64,000 nucleotides of DNA from Casuarina equisetifolia (taxonomy: Eukaryota > Streptophyta > Magnoliopsida > Fagales > Casuarinaceae), in assembly GCA_028551475.1 (NCBI GenBank), contig CM052355.1, positions 32,329,580-32,393,579 on the forward strand, given 5' to 3'. The translations under genes were made by a program, and so were the position numbers. This document shows, one piece after another, positions 37,488 to 51,851 of this stretch. How positions within the stretch are numbered: the stretch's first letter is position 1; every line of letters begins with the position of its first letter. A model generated the notes under the pieces. The model was not told where the DNA came from. It saw nothing but the letters and a program-made list of their open reading frames with translations, and did no database searches.

Positions 37488-39535
37488 CTCCCCCTCAAAC
37501 TTGACATGGTAATGTCGAGTTTGTACTATGCAAAGGAAATCTTCTGAAAGTTGAGTTGTTAAGATTCTGCTTGAATGTGGCCTTGATAGATTCTGTTTGA
37601 ATTCTTCCAGATGCTGAGTTGGGAAGATTCTACTTGAATTCTTAATGACTTGATAGAGTACTTACACCAAATTTTCTGTGACGACTCCATTGTGTAGACT
37701 CTGTTGTTTCTCCCCATTAAAGTTGACTCAATAATGCTGAGTTAGGTGGAGATTGACCATAGTTGGCTAAATTTGGTTATTCTAGCCATGTTGTTGACTT
37801 GTCAATGTTCTTGAATTGTGACGAGTTGTCTTGTTTGAACCCTACAATGAAATAGGGTCTTCTATTGTTGTGGTTAACTCATCAACATTCTTTGAGAATG
37901 TTTGAGTTATGACGAGTCATCATACTTGAGTCCTGCTGTAGAGTGAAAGACACCTCTGTATTGAAGATAAGCTGCCTTATCATCTCATGCTAGCTTTTGA
38001 AGGTAGGCCTTTGTGTTATGAAGCCCTTAGTAGACAGATGTTGTCTACTTCTTTTTCTTCTTCTTAAATTCGCCTTCTCCTCAAAGGTTATTTCATTCTT
38101 GTTCGGATCCTTGTCTGACCCGAGAGGGATTTGGCCGTTTTCTGGAAGTTCTTTGCACTCAACAAATTTGAAGAGGGATATGCCTAGCTTTCCTTTGATG
38201 TTCTCCTCTCCTTTAGTCCGTAGATGATCTTGATGCATCACCCTTTTGGACTTATCTAGCTTGGATCCCTTCTTTGAATTTTATACAATACCATGATCTT
38301 CTTGCAGCCCTTCTGCACTTTGTTTTCCACCACAGATTTGGTCTTACTAGTCTTGTGCCAGTGGAGATGCTCATTGATCAAACTATGTTGACTCTGGATC
38401 TTGCGACATTTCCTTTGACCAGAAGCATATGCAGTAATTATTCTGTGAAGAAATGGACTTCTCTGCACTTAGAAAATCCAGAGAGTGACATGCCTAGTTT
38501 GCCTTTTGATGAGCTCAAGGGGGAGTGTTATAAAAATGGACAACCCATGTTCTTCTGCTCCCAGAGCCCCCAGGCATCGTTGGGACGTGTTTTTGAGCTT
38601 CAGAGGCAAAGTCACACACCACCTCCTCTAGTAGCAACAACAGGTGAATGATTTTAGGAACCACCAGCTGCCTTTTGCGCGCATCAAGAGGATCATGAAG
38701 GCCAACCAGGATGTGTGCATGATCATTGCGGAGGCACCCATCTTCTTCTTCAAGGTCTGTGAGCTCTTCATCCTTGAGCTCACCATCTGCTCCTGGCTCC
38801 ATGCCGAAGGGAACAAACGCCGACTTCTTCCTTTTTTTTTTTTTTTTGAATAACCATCTAGATAAAAGACTAGATGAAAGCCTTCATGGGGAAGCCTTGA
38901 AGAGCTTCCATGAAGTTTGTTGAAAGCCTGGGTGAAAGGTTGAAGCTCTTCGTAGTGCAAAAGTATTGTCACAGCTTCTTGCTCCATCGCAGGTGTCGGT
39001 GGAGCACCTTTCTTTTTCCTTGATTTTTTTTTTTTTTTGGATTATGTTGGCTGCAACCAGACTGGGCTCATCTTCCTGGACTCTTGCCCATTACCTTTGG
39101 ATTCAGAAGGATCGTACCACTTCACTTCAAATGGATCTAGACTCTTTTATGATCAGCGTTGCCAACGGTTCATTGCTCACTTGACCATTGTTCTCCTTCA
39201 CCGGCTGGCCATAAACAAGATCCTTCTTTTTAACTCTTGATCTGCACTTTAGAAGAGAAAATCGGTGCATTTGAAGGCTAGATCTGAGTTCTTTATATTC
39301 ACATCGCTTCATGTATGGTGGTTTCTCAATTGTCTCATGCCCATTGATAGCTCGCTTCCTGTGCGAGCATATAGAGCCATCTCTTTGTTGTGGTTATAAC
39401 TGATGTTGTGCAGTGGAATAACATCTCACAAGTCTTTGGTTATGCCTGAAAAATAGAGATAAGATAATAGTATAGACTCGATAATCCCAGATTGAAAATT
39501 AACCTTTAAGGTTAATTCTTGCTCTGATACCAAGT

Positions 39536-40129
39536 TGAAAAATTAGAATTTGTAACATTTGGTACTTTGGTTTGATAAATAAGTTGAACCAAAGTATAAC
39601 AAATCTATAACAAATAATATAAGGAAGATAATGATAGAATAATAATTAGGACGCATCTTGAAAAGTGATTTAAACATAAATAAGAAAATAAGAGAAATGA
39701 TAATAAAGCCTTTCAACATTAATATATATGAAAAAAGATAATGACATCAAATAGTTTAAAAATCATTGTTGCAGGGCTTAAATGCCCTGTTACATATCTA
39801 CGACATTTTAAGAGTAGTCGAATATTCAACAAATGTTATCTCCTTATTTTATTTATAGACTATTCTAGATATATTTTATTACATGATAATTAGGTGGTGA
39901 CATAATAGATATGGATGGTGTAGACGGTGGTTCATGTGGATAGTGTGGATGGTGGTTTGGACGGTTGCTTAAATGGTGGCTTGGATGGTTCTTTGGATGG
40001 TGGCTGATGTGTAAAGATATCTCATTGAAACTTTGTCGGAGTGTAAACTCTTGTATGGATGTGTTAGGAGGATTGCTTTGTATGTCAGTAAAACAACTTC
40101 TCTTTTACACCAAATCTGTAACTCCAAGA
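39536..40129 (-). repeat. 5' LTR of the element
   Basis: Direct repeat of 36894-37487. The primer binding site follows three bases inside its inner edge, at 39532-39519. Confidence 0.88.
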
Positions 40130-41087
40130 ATGGATTCTCTTTCTTCTTCACATCTTGTCATCATCATTGGATTCTCTTTGGCCGAAGCTCTTATTATCAA
40201 CATTGGATTCTCTTTGGCCGAAGCTCTTATTGGCTCCATCTTCACATGTAGTGAAGTGTGGGAAACTCTGACTTTCACCATCTCCACCTTTTGCTTATGC
40301 AGCGGTGATTTGGCCGATGCACCGAAGCGAAACAGATTGGACGAAAGTAGCGTCAGAAGTGGAACTGGACTGGACAGAAGGGATGTGGATGGGAGGAAAA
40401 AAAAAAAAAAAGATGAGAGTGACGGGGATTAAAATCCAAGAAGTAAATAATCGCTATTTGAGAGAGATTGGTCTTGACAGTATCCACAGTCGGGCAGAGA
40501 AATATGTGAAAGGGGAAAACTTTTAAATAGCGTAGACGGAGGAGAGAGAGAAAGAGTAGGGACACGTCTACGAACACCATTGGCTCACTGGTGACAGCAA
40601 TTAAAGCTACGATTCCCGTACTCCTTGGTCACGTTGCTGGACCAATGGCAGTGATTTGTACAAGTGAACATGCGCCGGTCATGATTTGCTGCTGAAAACG
40701 ATATGATTCTTCGTTCGTTGTACCTACTTTGTTCCCACTAAAAGCTTGTGCTCGGCGTGGCCACTTAGGGTTAAATCATTTCAGGCTTCGCTTCGTAGCA
40801 CCGCCGTCACATGGCGGCCGGCCAGTAGTCAGCCAGGGTCTAAGCTTAGGCTGCACCACTGCCAACGCGTTTGATAATCTGGCCACTATTTGACAAATTC
40901 GTTCTGTTGAATAATATGTTAATTTATGTTGTCAGTTATTTTTACACGGTGATTGAGTTCTAACAGTTATGGATCCAGTCAATAGAACTTAGGCTGCTCA
41001 ACACAAATTCAGATTTACACGACCGGAGACAAAAGTTGAATAACGTGTTCTGTATCTAGAAACCAAATTCTAGTCTAAAACAAAATA
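40130..41087. other. 3' flank of PIF1, duplicated at 62.16-63.32 kb
   Basis: Contains a 29-bp tandem repeat (ggattctctttggccgaagc and following bases) at about 40169-40226. A less AT-rich, gene-like stretch follows, with a counterpart at 62.2-62.9 kb. A frame at 40127-40432 is open in this copy but its counterpart diverges in sequence and length, so it is not called as a gene. At 40908-40990 lies a remnant of the kinase-flank repeat, much shorter than its counterpart 62938-63235. Confidence 0.5.
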
Positions 41088-42593
41088 CTATCTTTGTGCC
41101 TCCGCCTCCACAGTCGCCTTCACGGCCACTTGTACCTCCGCCTCATGGTTGCCTCTGCCTCTGCCTCCACCTCCGCCTCCAATCCTTTTGTTAGTGTTAT
41201 TCTCGAAACTTTCATAGAACTGCAGAACCTTTGGGTGAGCCTTTATCTTCGAGGGAGTGAAACCCGATAACCCAAGACCTTCCAAGCTTTTCACACGAGA
41301 GAGAGCTACATACACCATTCCGCACCCAAAAGCTCTCGATAGATCTGTGTGAAGTTTCTCCATTGTCATACCCTGGCACTTGTGAATACTCAACGCCCAT
41401 GCCAACAACAGCGGTACCTGTTCTCTCCCGGCAAGAACTCTGCCTCCTTCTTCCACAGTCCACTTTTCTGGTTCAATAACCATGCTCCGCCCCGAATCAA
41501 ATCTCACTGTCGGAAGAACATTTTCACAACATATGTCTCTCACGTCCTTATCCTTTGACTCATGGAACCCGGTGACAGTTCCCGTGGCTCCGTTCACCAG
41601 TCCATTTGAAACATCTAAGTTCTTGATCAAAATCACCCTTGCACCTTTACAGAGGAGAAGTTCATCGGGTGCCATTCCCTTTTTCAGCTGATTCTTCCAG
41701 GGTTTTTGACCCCAATCAACTGCTGAATACATAGTAACCCTCTCGGACAAGCTGCTCAGCCTCATCTCGTTTACTCTAATTACATCTTCTTTCAAGGGAT
41801 AGAGCTGTGTGACAGACGAATCCGACTGATCCGACTCTGCAACCGAGCATGAATGTTGAAGAATTTCTAGGAATTCAGGACTGAACTTCCCTCTTCTTAT
41901 GCCCTGAAGGAACTCGACTAGCTGAGGATCCGATTGCCTGAAAATCTGGGTAAGCTCAAATCGCATATCGAAACTCGATTCCCAACAATCGGCTTCAAAT
42001 GCAAACTCTTTTCCCGACGAATTCCGAAAATCGGGAATTGGTGGTAGCTGAAAGAAATCTCCACTAACAACAAGCTGAATTCCACCCCAAGCCACATCTT
42101 TGCGCCGTATCTTTCTAGCAATGTATTCGAGACTATCAAACAACTCTGCGTCAACCATGCTGATTTCGTCAATAATCAAGGCCCCCGCTTGTTTCCACCT
42201 GCCGCTCGCCTTCTTATCGCGGCGAACCTTGCTCAGCAAAGCGTGCCGACCCCTGGTAAGGCCAATCCCGGCAAACGAGTGTAGTGTTTGTCCACCAAAA
42301 GCACAGGCCGCAATGCCGGTTGATGCTGTGGCAAAGACCCCAGAAGGGTGGACTGTTTTCAGTATCTCAATAATCTGCTTGATCAACAATGTTTTTCCGG
42401 TCCCCGCCGAGCCCGTGATGAACACGGACTTCCCCCCGGAGATAGAAGATAAAATCTGTTGTTGCTGGTCATTCCACTTGATTCTAACCCCAGGGTCTCC
42501 GGGTTGAAACAAGTGTGCCGAAGAAGTTGTTCTCTTGCCAAAACTTTCGGCGCTAGCGCTGAAGCTTCTGCATGCAGCGGTGATGAACTTCAT
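41088..42593 (-). CDS. PIF1: PIF1-family DNA helicase
   Basis: Single-exon gene, 501 aa, start ATG at 42593. Superfamily 1B helicase motifs are in order: Walker A GSAGTGKT (61-68), ASTGIAA with GGQTLHSFAGIG (about 90-111), Walker B IIDEISMVD (140-148), GDFFQLPP (178-185), LTQIFRQ (about 213-219), WALSIHKCQGMT (about 407-418) and VYVALSRVKSLEGL (about 433-446). PIF1 proteins are 5'-to-3' helicases that resolve G-quadruplexes and R-loops and help maintain nuclear and mitochondrial DNA. The N-terminus (MKFITAACRSFSASAESFGK) is rich in Ser, Ala and basic residues and suggests a mitochondrial presequence. The C-terminus ends in a Gly/Arg run and a low-complexity repeat of Val, Ala and Glu. The domain is complete. 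The length and absence of Rep/HUH or helitron-like sequence favour a host gene rather than a Helitron helicase. Confidence 0.93.
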   Translation of the reverse strand: MKFITAACRSFSASAESFGKRTTSSAHLFQPGDPGVRIKWNDQQQQILSSISGGKSVFITGSAGTGKTLLIKQIIEILKTVHPSGVFATASTGIAACAFGGQTLHSFAGIGLTRGRHALLSKVRRDKKASGRWKQAGALIIDEISMVDAELFDSLEYIARKIRRKDVAWGGIQLVVSGDFFQLPPIPDFRNSSGKEFAFEADCWESSFDMRFELTQIFRQSDPQLVEFLQGIRRGKFSPEFLEILQHSCSVAESDQSDSSVTQLYPLKEDVIRVNEMRLSSLSERVTMYSAVDWGQKPWKNQLKKGMAPDELLLCKGARVILIKNLDVSNGLVNGATGTVTGFHESKDKDVRDICCENVLPTVRFDSGRSMVIEPEKWTVEEGGRVLAGREQVPLLLAWALSIHKCQGMTMEKLHTDLSRAFGCGMVYVALSRVKSLEGLGLSGFTPSKIKAHPKVLQFYESFENNTNKRIGGGGGGRGRGNHEAEVQVAVKATVEAEAQR

Positions 42594-43250
42594 AGCGAAA
42601 AGGTTCCTTCTTTACTTCAAAATTTCTCTCTAGGTTTTCAACATCTGTGAAGGAAGTAGCCTCACAAACGGGATTGATGCAAACAGAGGGAAAGGGAAAA
42701 TTGACACAAATTGTAAAGCAAGAAAAAAAGACTTTCTCTGTTTTGCTTTATTGAAAAGAGATATACAATAATTATCCTTTTATAATATACAGGGACTACA
42801 AGGAAAAAATATAGAAAGAAATAAAAGAGAATATTTCCTTACCCTATATATGAAATGGTTTTCTAAACTAATCATGCCTTATAAAAGGGAATAACAAGTA
42901 ATATAAGGAAAATATAAGAGTAAATATACATACATATCTTCAACGAAAATAAATGACTGCAGGAAAAGTTAATAAAGGAAGAGAATGAGTAGAGAAGAAG
43001 CGTCTCACCGAAAAAGCCTCCAATTGCTGCTTTTTGTCTCTCTTCTGCAGGAGGAACGTCTCTTACTAGCATTTCCAAGCGTCGAGGGTTATTGTGCCGA
43101 ACGACGAAGAAGGACTGGGCTTCGTTGCCGCTATTTGGGCTGCAAAATTCCCAAAATGATATCCATGGACAGAGTTGTGTAGTGCATGGGCTGCTGTATT
43201 TCTTTTTAATGAGAACGGCGACGACAATGGTAAGAACAACGTATTTGTCC
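42594..43250 (-). other. PIF1 upstream region with possible leader intron
   Basis: A possible acceptor (minus-strand TTCACAG) lies just upstream of about 42653 and a possible donor (TTTTTCG|GTGAG) near 43004. The upstream stretch 43005-43200 is less AT-rich and open on the minus strand (…FFVVRHNNPRRLEMLVRD…), but I recognise no domain. It may be a non-coding first exon or an unrelated remnant. Confidence 0.35.
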
Positions 43251-44714
43251 AAATTTTATTTAAAATATCCTATGTATGATGTAAAAACCTTTACTCTGTC
43301 ACAAATTTTTAGTTAGTATTAATTTTTAAAATTCATGTTTAAGAGATGACCCATCCTTAGTATGAAATCCAATACAAAATTTGCCTACTTATAGTTTTAA
43401 GGGAATTTATTAAGAATAATATGATAAAAAGTTTCATATTATCTAAATTTTGTTTGAAAATCCTCCATACAAAAAGTGAAGACAATTTGTTAACAATACA
43501 TGAAAACCAATGCAACACAAATTGTTCTTGACTTAAAAGTTATGAACAAGCATTGAGATTTTGATAGTACAATTTTATTACAAAGTTTTTTCTTTCTAAA
43601 ATTTATTTGTGAAAACGGATCATTTGCTTACATATGCAAGATTTTGGAATACATTTGTAAGTAATTTATAACATATAAATGCTTTGGCATAGCAATTATA
43701 TGGTGAAATTGCAAGTTCGTGAATGATATTATAACATATATATGCAATGTATGACAATTATACGTTTTCTTATAACTATTGTTAAGGTAGAATTACAATG
43801 TATTTTAAAATATTTTTATATTTTACAAGGGAAGTGTTGTGTCGTATTGCTTGAAAATTTTTTTATTTTTTCTTCAAGGTGAGAAGATCAAATTTTCTTT
43901 TATGTATAACAAATTACGAGGTAGATTCTAAATATTAAAGGAGATTCTTACAAATTTCTCTTATTTTCTTCAGAATCGGATCATAAAAAAAAAAGGTGAC
44001 CATGCTTACCTAACAGATGCAAGACACAAATGATGGCATAGTACGACGATTTCTCTCTCAAATTCCATTATGGCATGGTGATGGGGACATGGGGAGGACT
44101 ATCCTTATCACATCGTATTGCCAGAGCCAGACGTCGTACATCATCTTCTGAGTCCCCACTTCATGCCAGTAGTAAAGACGACAAAGTCATTGAATAAAGG
44201 CTTCTGCAATTGTTCTAAACGTAGCAAAAGCCTGGATGAAACCTAAACTTTGATTGATCAGTAATTAAATATCATTTTAACAGATTTCACCGACTATCAT
44301 AATCTTTCGTGAGCAATAACAATCAGTAACCTTGTTTATTTAACATATTTAGAGGTTTGAGGAGACTATTTTTTATGTAACATAATGTTATATAAAGTTC
44401 TTTGGAAAGGAATGTTTCTAATCATCTTAAATTGATATTTCTTACATAAAAATTCTTTGCTTAGCAAAAAAAAAAAGAAAAAAAGAAATTGCTTTCATGA
44501 AGATAAAAGGAAGTTAATTTGTTATACAATTTGATAGTATGAATAAAAATATACAATCAATTCATGAAAGAGAAGAGAAGAATGTTTTCTCTTTTTTTTT
44601 TTAATAAATAAATAATTTGTATATCTAAATTGTATATGTAAATGATAAACAAACATACTCTTGGTTAAGACCACATACAACATTACACCAAATAAAAAAT
44701 AGTATCTTCTAACC
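43251..44714. other. AT-rich spacer
   Basis: Dense A/T runs with no coding or RNA gene recognised. About 44030-44240 is slightly less AT-rich. Confidence 0.5.
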
Positions 44715-45480
44715 TCCAAGCACATTGAATATGCAAAATTTCAATTGTTTTGGATATCTCGCATACATTAACAAATTTATTCTAAATAAGTTTTTTAATA
44801 GCCTCAAGAGTAATAAATATTAAAACAACAATGTATATGAATTTTTTTCATTTTGAACTATATGAAGAGAAGTATGTTGCTTGCTAAGCTAGATGTTGGT
44901 TTTACATATTGAGCCTAAAAATAACATAAAATAAGTTGTGTGATAGGAGAGTTATTAACTTAAAATGTTCAATTTGAAGCTTAGTATTTAAAATTGTTTT
45001 TTCATCTACTCCAACCAATAAAGGTATCATAGTGGCTTAGGATTTATGGGCTAATGTTTTGACTTGTAAGTAGCTTTTACCTTAGTTTTACCATTTTTTT
45101 TTCTTTTTCCTTTTTTCTAAAACTTTTTTGGTACGATCATTTGGTTTTTGTTGGTTTTGATACTATTGCCTCATTGTCTTGTAAGGGTGAGTTGATTCTT
45201 GCATTTTTATAAAGGAGAAAAATATATATCATGGTTTAAGTTAAAAATCAAGTAATCAATTTACCAAGCACTTGTTTCTTAACTTGATAAATATTGTAAA
45301 TTGTAACAATTTTTCCTATAAGGCCTTCTTTCAAGTAAGAGACAAAAACTTTCATTATTACAAACCTTTTTAGATTAGTTTCTCTAGAATACCAATGAAA
45401 ATAGCTACAAGGAAAGAAAAATACATTAAGAATTCTAGCATGAGACTAGAAAAGTCTACCCACTCCATCCAACTCATCTT
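44715..45480. repeat. Old partial copy of the kinase-flank repeat
   Basis: Similar by eye to 34695-35475: it shares ttgaatat…caaattt, cattaacaaat, taatagcctcaagagtaat, ttttgaacta, gagagttattaactta and gtgagttgattcttgcat. It is more diverged from 34.7 kb than the copy at 60.2 kb is, so it is an older duplication. Confidence 0.75.
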
Positions 45481-47789
<2,309 letters not shown>

Positions 47790-48163
47790 ATTAATTAGGC
47801 ATAGTTAATATATTATATATTATTGTCAAATAATTCTACATAAAATAACAATATGAAGCTTCATTATTAGTACAAGGAGATATTGCATCCAAAACATGGA
47901 TAGATGAAACAACTCCAGATGAAACATCTTAAACTTAATACATTAATGCTATGTACAAAGATCCACATCCCTTTCATAATTGCAGTTGATGAATGCTTAC
48001 TAAATTTGGAGATAAAATTGAGAGCAACTTATCTACCTTGAACGCTTTAAAAAGCAATAGAAACAAGTCCTTACCTCCTCTCACAACATACTGCATTTAA
48101 CAAAATCATTACACCATAGCCAATGGAAACCAACACAGAAATAGAGAAAAGTAGGATAGAATA
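47790..48163 (-). pseudogene. Ketol-acid reductoisomerase gene fragment, copy 1 (part of exon 2 with flanking introns)
   Basis: The minus strand 48090-48036 reads YVVRGGKDLFLLLFKAFK, matching the YIVRGGRDLFPLLPEAFKG segment of plant KARI, and a preceding intron with AG acceptor is retained (48163-48091). The rest of exon 2 is missing. Both intron flanks are similar to those of copy 2 at 53.7-54.2 kb, so the two fragments come from one duplication. Its right side is interrupted by the gypsy-type element. Confidence 0.8.
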
Positions 48164-48164
48164 A

Positions 48165-50440
48165 ATAGCCTATCAAGCCTAGGGTATGCTAAATAAAGGA
48201 TTTAATCCTAATTGATTATGTTATGTTATTTAGATTGTTTTAATTAAAAAGATTGAGTAGTTTTGGGGAATGTCTAAAACCTAATTATATTGGGTTAAGA
48301 ATTAAGCTATAAATAAGGAGCCAAGGGAAAAGGTAGAGCAACACTTATTAAAAAGATTGAAACCTTGGCTTGGCCTTCATAATTGAGGAAGCTTTAGATT
48401 CTCAATCTTGATAATTTGCATATTGCTTTCTTCTTATAAGTTGTTATTTTCTTTGAGTTTTCAATATAATTTGACATTTTGTTTTCATTGGTATTATTTT
48501 GATTCTAAGAGCACAATCCCAGACCTAGGGTTGTAACAAGTGGTATTAAAAGCCGTCATCCTAGCTTCTAGGGGGGGGGACCTACTTCAATAAAAACCCG
48601 CCAACAAACCATGACAATATCCCTTCAAGACCTTAAGGCTCATTTTATAGCCTGGACGAAGATACTCAATGTTGACAACCAAACATTAGATGATTGATTG
48701 GTCAAGTATGATATTGATATTACCAACCTCCATGGCAATGTTACCACCCTCTGTGGCGATATTACCACCATTCATGGTGAGGTTACCACCACTCATGATA
48801 TTGTTACCACTCTTAAATAACAAATTTGATAACTTTCAACGTGTGATATTGGATCGCCTGCCACTTACTAACTAAATGAAGATAAAAAACAAGCAAATGG
48901 AAGATCCTTTATTTCCCATGATTGAGGATGTTCATAACGATGACAATATACCATTGGAATCATTTACTATTTGGAAGGCAGCTAGTACTTGGCACACATC
49001 CAACCAAGTGTAATCACAAGACATTCGTGTTAGCAAGGGTGAAGCTAGCAATCCTCTCCTAAGAGAACATGAGGACAACCAACATTCCTTTGTAACAAGG
49101 AGCGTTACTTAATGTTTTCAACTTTAGATTGAAGGATGCCAAGCATATGTGGCCATTTAGAATGTCTCCCAAATCAATGATCAACATCAAATTGGATCTC
49201 TTCAAAACTTATCTCACATAGCTTAAGTTCTTCTGCTACATGGAAGGGAAAAATGTGCCCTTAACAAGCCCAACAACCTTCCTTAAGGACACCACCTAGT
49301 CCTTTTTAGCCCTTTTCTTGCTTTGACTTTCTTAAGTTCAATGGTGATGACTCACAGGGTTGGATTCTTAAATGTGAGTGATTTTATTTTTTTACTTTAA
49401 TCCTATGGGAGAGGAATAGAAAGTTGAATATGTGGCCCATCATTTAGAAGGACGAGAAAATCAATGGCTCCAAGCCTTCCAAGTAAACCACCATATTCTT
49501 CCATGGCCAAACTTTTTAAGTATAGTTTGCTGACGATTTCAAGCTCAAGAGCAAGGAGAAGTCATTGAGGAATTTAAAAAGCAATAACAGATTGGATCAG
49601 TAGAAGATTATGTGGAGCAATTTGAAGCCTTAAAACCTTGGATGTCAATAGTTATTTTAGGATTATCAGAGGATTATTTTAAAGAAAATTTTTTAGCAGG
49701 CATCACAAAGGAACTAAGAGACACCATTCACAGTTTCAAACCACAAGATTTAGATCATGCAATTGAGTTAGCTCGCTTACAAGAAATAATAGTTGCATCA
49801 AGGACCAAACTTAACCAACAACTATACATGCCCTCTCAAGAGTCTTTGACAATTATAGGTGGGGAGTCTACTTAAGAAACCTATAAGGTTGCTTATTCAA
49901 CTCCTTCAATCGAACCTTTTATACAAAATGTGACATGGGAGAAATGCAAGTTAAGAAGGCCAAGGGATTGTGTTTTAATTGTGATAAGCCTTATTCTTGA
50001 GGGCACAAGTGTAAGCATAAACAACTATATATGATGATAGTTGTTGAAGAACAACAAAATGACCAAGTTGAAGAGGAATAAAAGGTATAATCCAGGAATA
50101 TTGATATGTATATTCCATATGTTAATAGGTGTGGGACTTCTTCTTTTCCCCAAGGCAACAAAAAATCTTCGTCGCACGTGGGCTTTTCCTAGTGTTTTAT
50201 TGTTAAGTATAGTTATGATTTTTTCAGTCAATCTGTCTATTCGGCAAATAAATAATAGTTATATCTATCAATATGTATGAGGATTGCTGCAATGCTCAGA
50301 ATTTGAATAGAAAAAATAATAATGCAACTTTCAATTTCTTACAATCCTTGATGACAAGGATTTCAAAGGGGGGGCACAATGTTAGGCTTAGGGTTTGCTC
50401 AATGATGTTACAGCTCTGATGAATATGTTGCAACAACAAA
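48165..50440 (+). mobile_element. Remnant of a Ty3/gypsy-type LTR retroelement (gag part only)
   Basis: Probable 5' LTR at about 48165-48538, then a primer binding site (tggtattaaaagccg, related to the initiator Met-tRNA type) at 48541, a gag-like region (about 48610-50030) ending in a CCHC zinc knuckle (CFNCDKPYS…GHKCK, near 49975-50015), a polypurine tract (50366-50378) and the start of a 3' LTR at 50380. Protease, reverse transcriptase, RNase H and integrase are absent. The gag region is broken by many changes, so this is an old fossil. A plastid ndhF fragment sits in its interior. LTR ends are approximate because the 3' LTR is cut short. Confidence 0.7.
50105..50283 (+). other. ndhF: Nuclear-integrated plastid DNA: ndhF fragment
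   Basis: Translation in one frame reads [20 protein letters not shown] then [20 protein letters not shown] and IYQYV, nearly identical to residues of the first part of plastid NdhF, a membrane subunit of the NDH complex. Similarity stops just after YQYV, where plastid genes continue with WSW. The piece is about 170 bp, out of context and non-functional. The high protein identity implies a fairly recent transfer compared with the decayed element around it. Confidence 0.85.
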
Positions 50441-51851
50441 GTTGACTTAAATGCTTTAGAGTACTAGTGAGTTCCTGAGGAATTTGTCTTTTTAACTTCC
50501 TTTTCTATTTATGGACTGACCCTACTCCTTTTTGACAATTTAACATATGTTTTCTACAATAACAAGAAAGAAACTAGATATTATATGATAGCAACATGTC
50601 CAATGAATAGAACATTAGTTTTAACTTAAAGAATAGAGAATTGCAATCTTTTGCCATGTCTAGGTGTCTGAAAGAACTAAAATGAACCATTGACATATTT
50701 TCTTTGCTTAATTTGTATGGGTGTTTTGAGCAATAGTAGAAAACACTATATTACAAACCATTGCTTCCATGTGAAGATTAGAAGGAAGATATTTTTTATG
50801 ATAGAAATCTATTGAAACTTCTTCAATAAGCATAAAGTTGTGATCAAGAATTGTGAATCAATTAAGTTAAAGCAATCATGACAAATAGCATTTGAAACAA
50901 AGGAATAACCATTGGAAAATACGGTAGTTATAGACCGTAACAAATTTGTTGTAGTTAGTTCTTTTAGCTCCTCCCTTTGTTCCTTATCAATGCAAAAACT
51001 AGGCATGGAACCATATAAGCATATAAGATTAATTCATTTGAACATTTTGAATAGAGGTTTAGCACTAGAGAGTTTGTCAAATCCTATTATGTTTGGTAAT
51101 TCTATTTCACCATTTTACCATTTGGCATTACATTACAATTATATCTATTACTTTTTATATCTCATGATGCAAAGTATAATAAACCATTAATTCGATCGTA
51201 ACGCATCTTCAAATACAAGTATTGTAAAGCTTAATACCCAGAATGCACATCAAGTAACACAAAATTATCCATTTTACAATTGGACTAAACTATCAAATTT
51301 ATAATGTCCTTGACAATTAATCTAATGAATGATACAAAATAACTACTTGAACTAAGCTCTATAGAACAATTTAGCCAACTGAAATCTCCTGCCTAGGACT
51401 AAAAAGTACTAATCATTGGGGAACCAAACCATGCACCAGACTTAGCCAAAGACCATTGTTTGAGTCTACAAGCATGCAAAAATCCATCAAGTTTGAGGAT
51501 GAAACAACTCAATTATTAACCAAATCCAAGAAAGACCATTGTTTAAACTTGTCAAATTCTAATGTAGTAGAATAAATTAACCAAGCGAAATCTCTTCCCA
51601 ACAAACAAAACAATAGTATAAATCATAAAACCTTATAGAACACTCCAATTAAGCAGTGGATCACCGTTTGAATCCACAAATGCAACAAAAACCATAAATT
51701 TCCTCACCAGAAGCATCCTAATAATAAAATTCCCTCACAAATACGAATAGTATCGGACCAATGAGTTCACTACTCATTTTCATACATTTTTTAAGGAGCC
51801 AAAAAGAAAGTGAAATATCAAAGCAACCCAAAATAGCATAGTAGTACTTAC
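50441..51851. other. AT-rich region without recognised genes
   Basis: Open stretches such as the minus strand of 51006-50809 (FCIDKEQREELKELTTTNLL) resemble no family I know. Nothing else is supported. Confidence 0.4.

Larger units (their letters stand above)
36894..40129 (-). mobile_element. Non-autonomous LTR retroelement (Copia-like signals, TRIM/LARD type)
   Basis: Two direct LTRs of 594 bp flank about 2.05 kb. The element lies on the minus strand: its 5' LTR is 39536-40129 and its 3' LTR 36894-37487. A primer binding site complementary to initiator Met-tRNA (TGGTATCAGAGCAA on the minus strand) is at 39519-39532, and a polypurine tract (GAGGGGGAG) abuts the 3' LTR at about 37488-37496. 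The LTR ends are TG and CA, with the last bases altered in one LTR. I see no recognisable gag or pol, so it depended on other elements. LTRs differ at roughly 30 of 594 positions by eye (about 5%), mostly transitions. With a rate near 1.3e-8 per site per year this suggests an age of about 2 million years. I found no perfect target-site duplication. The paralogous site at about 62.16 kb is empty. Confidence 0.88.

Noticed and set aside
41088-42593. Helitron encoding a PIF1 helicase
   Set aside because: The protein is a short stand-alone helicase with a presequence-like N-terminus; no Rep/HUH domain or helitron-like ends were noticed nearby.
42872-43252. A 126-codon minus-strand protein upstream of PIF1
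   Set aside because: No recognisable domain, and half of it is AT-rich low-complexity sequence; more likely a leader exon plus chance frame.
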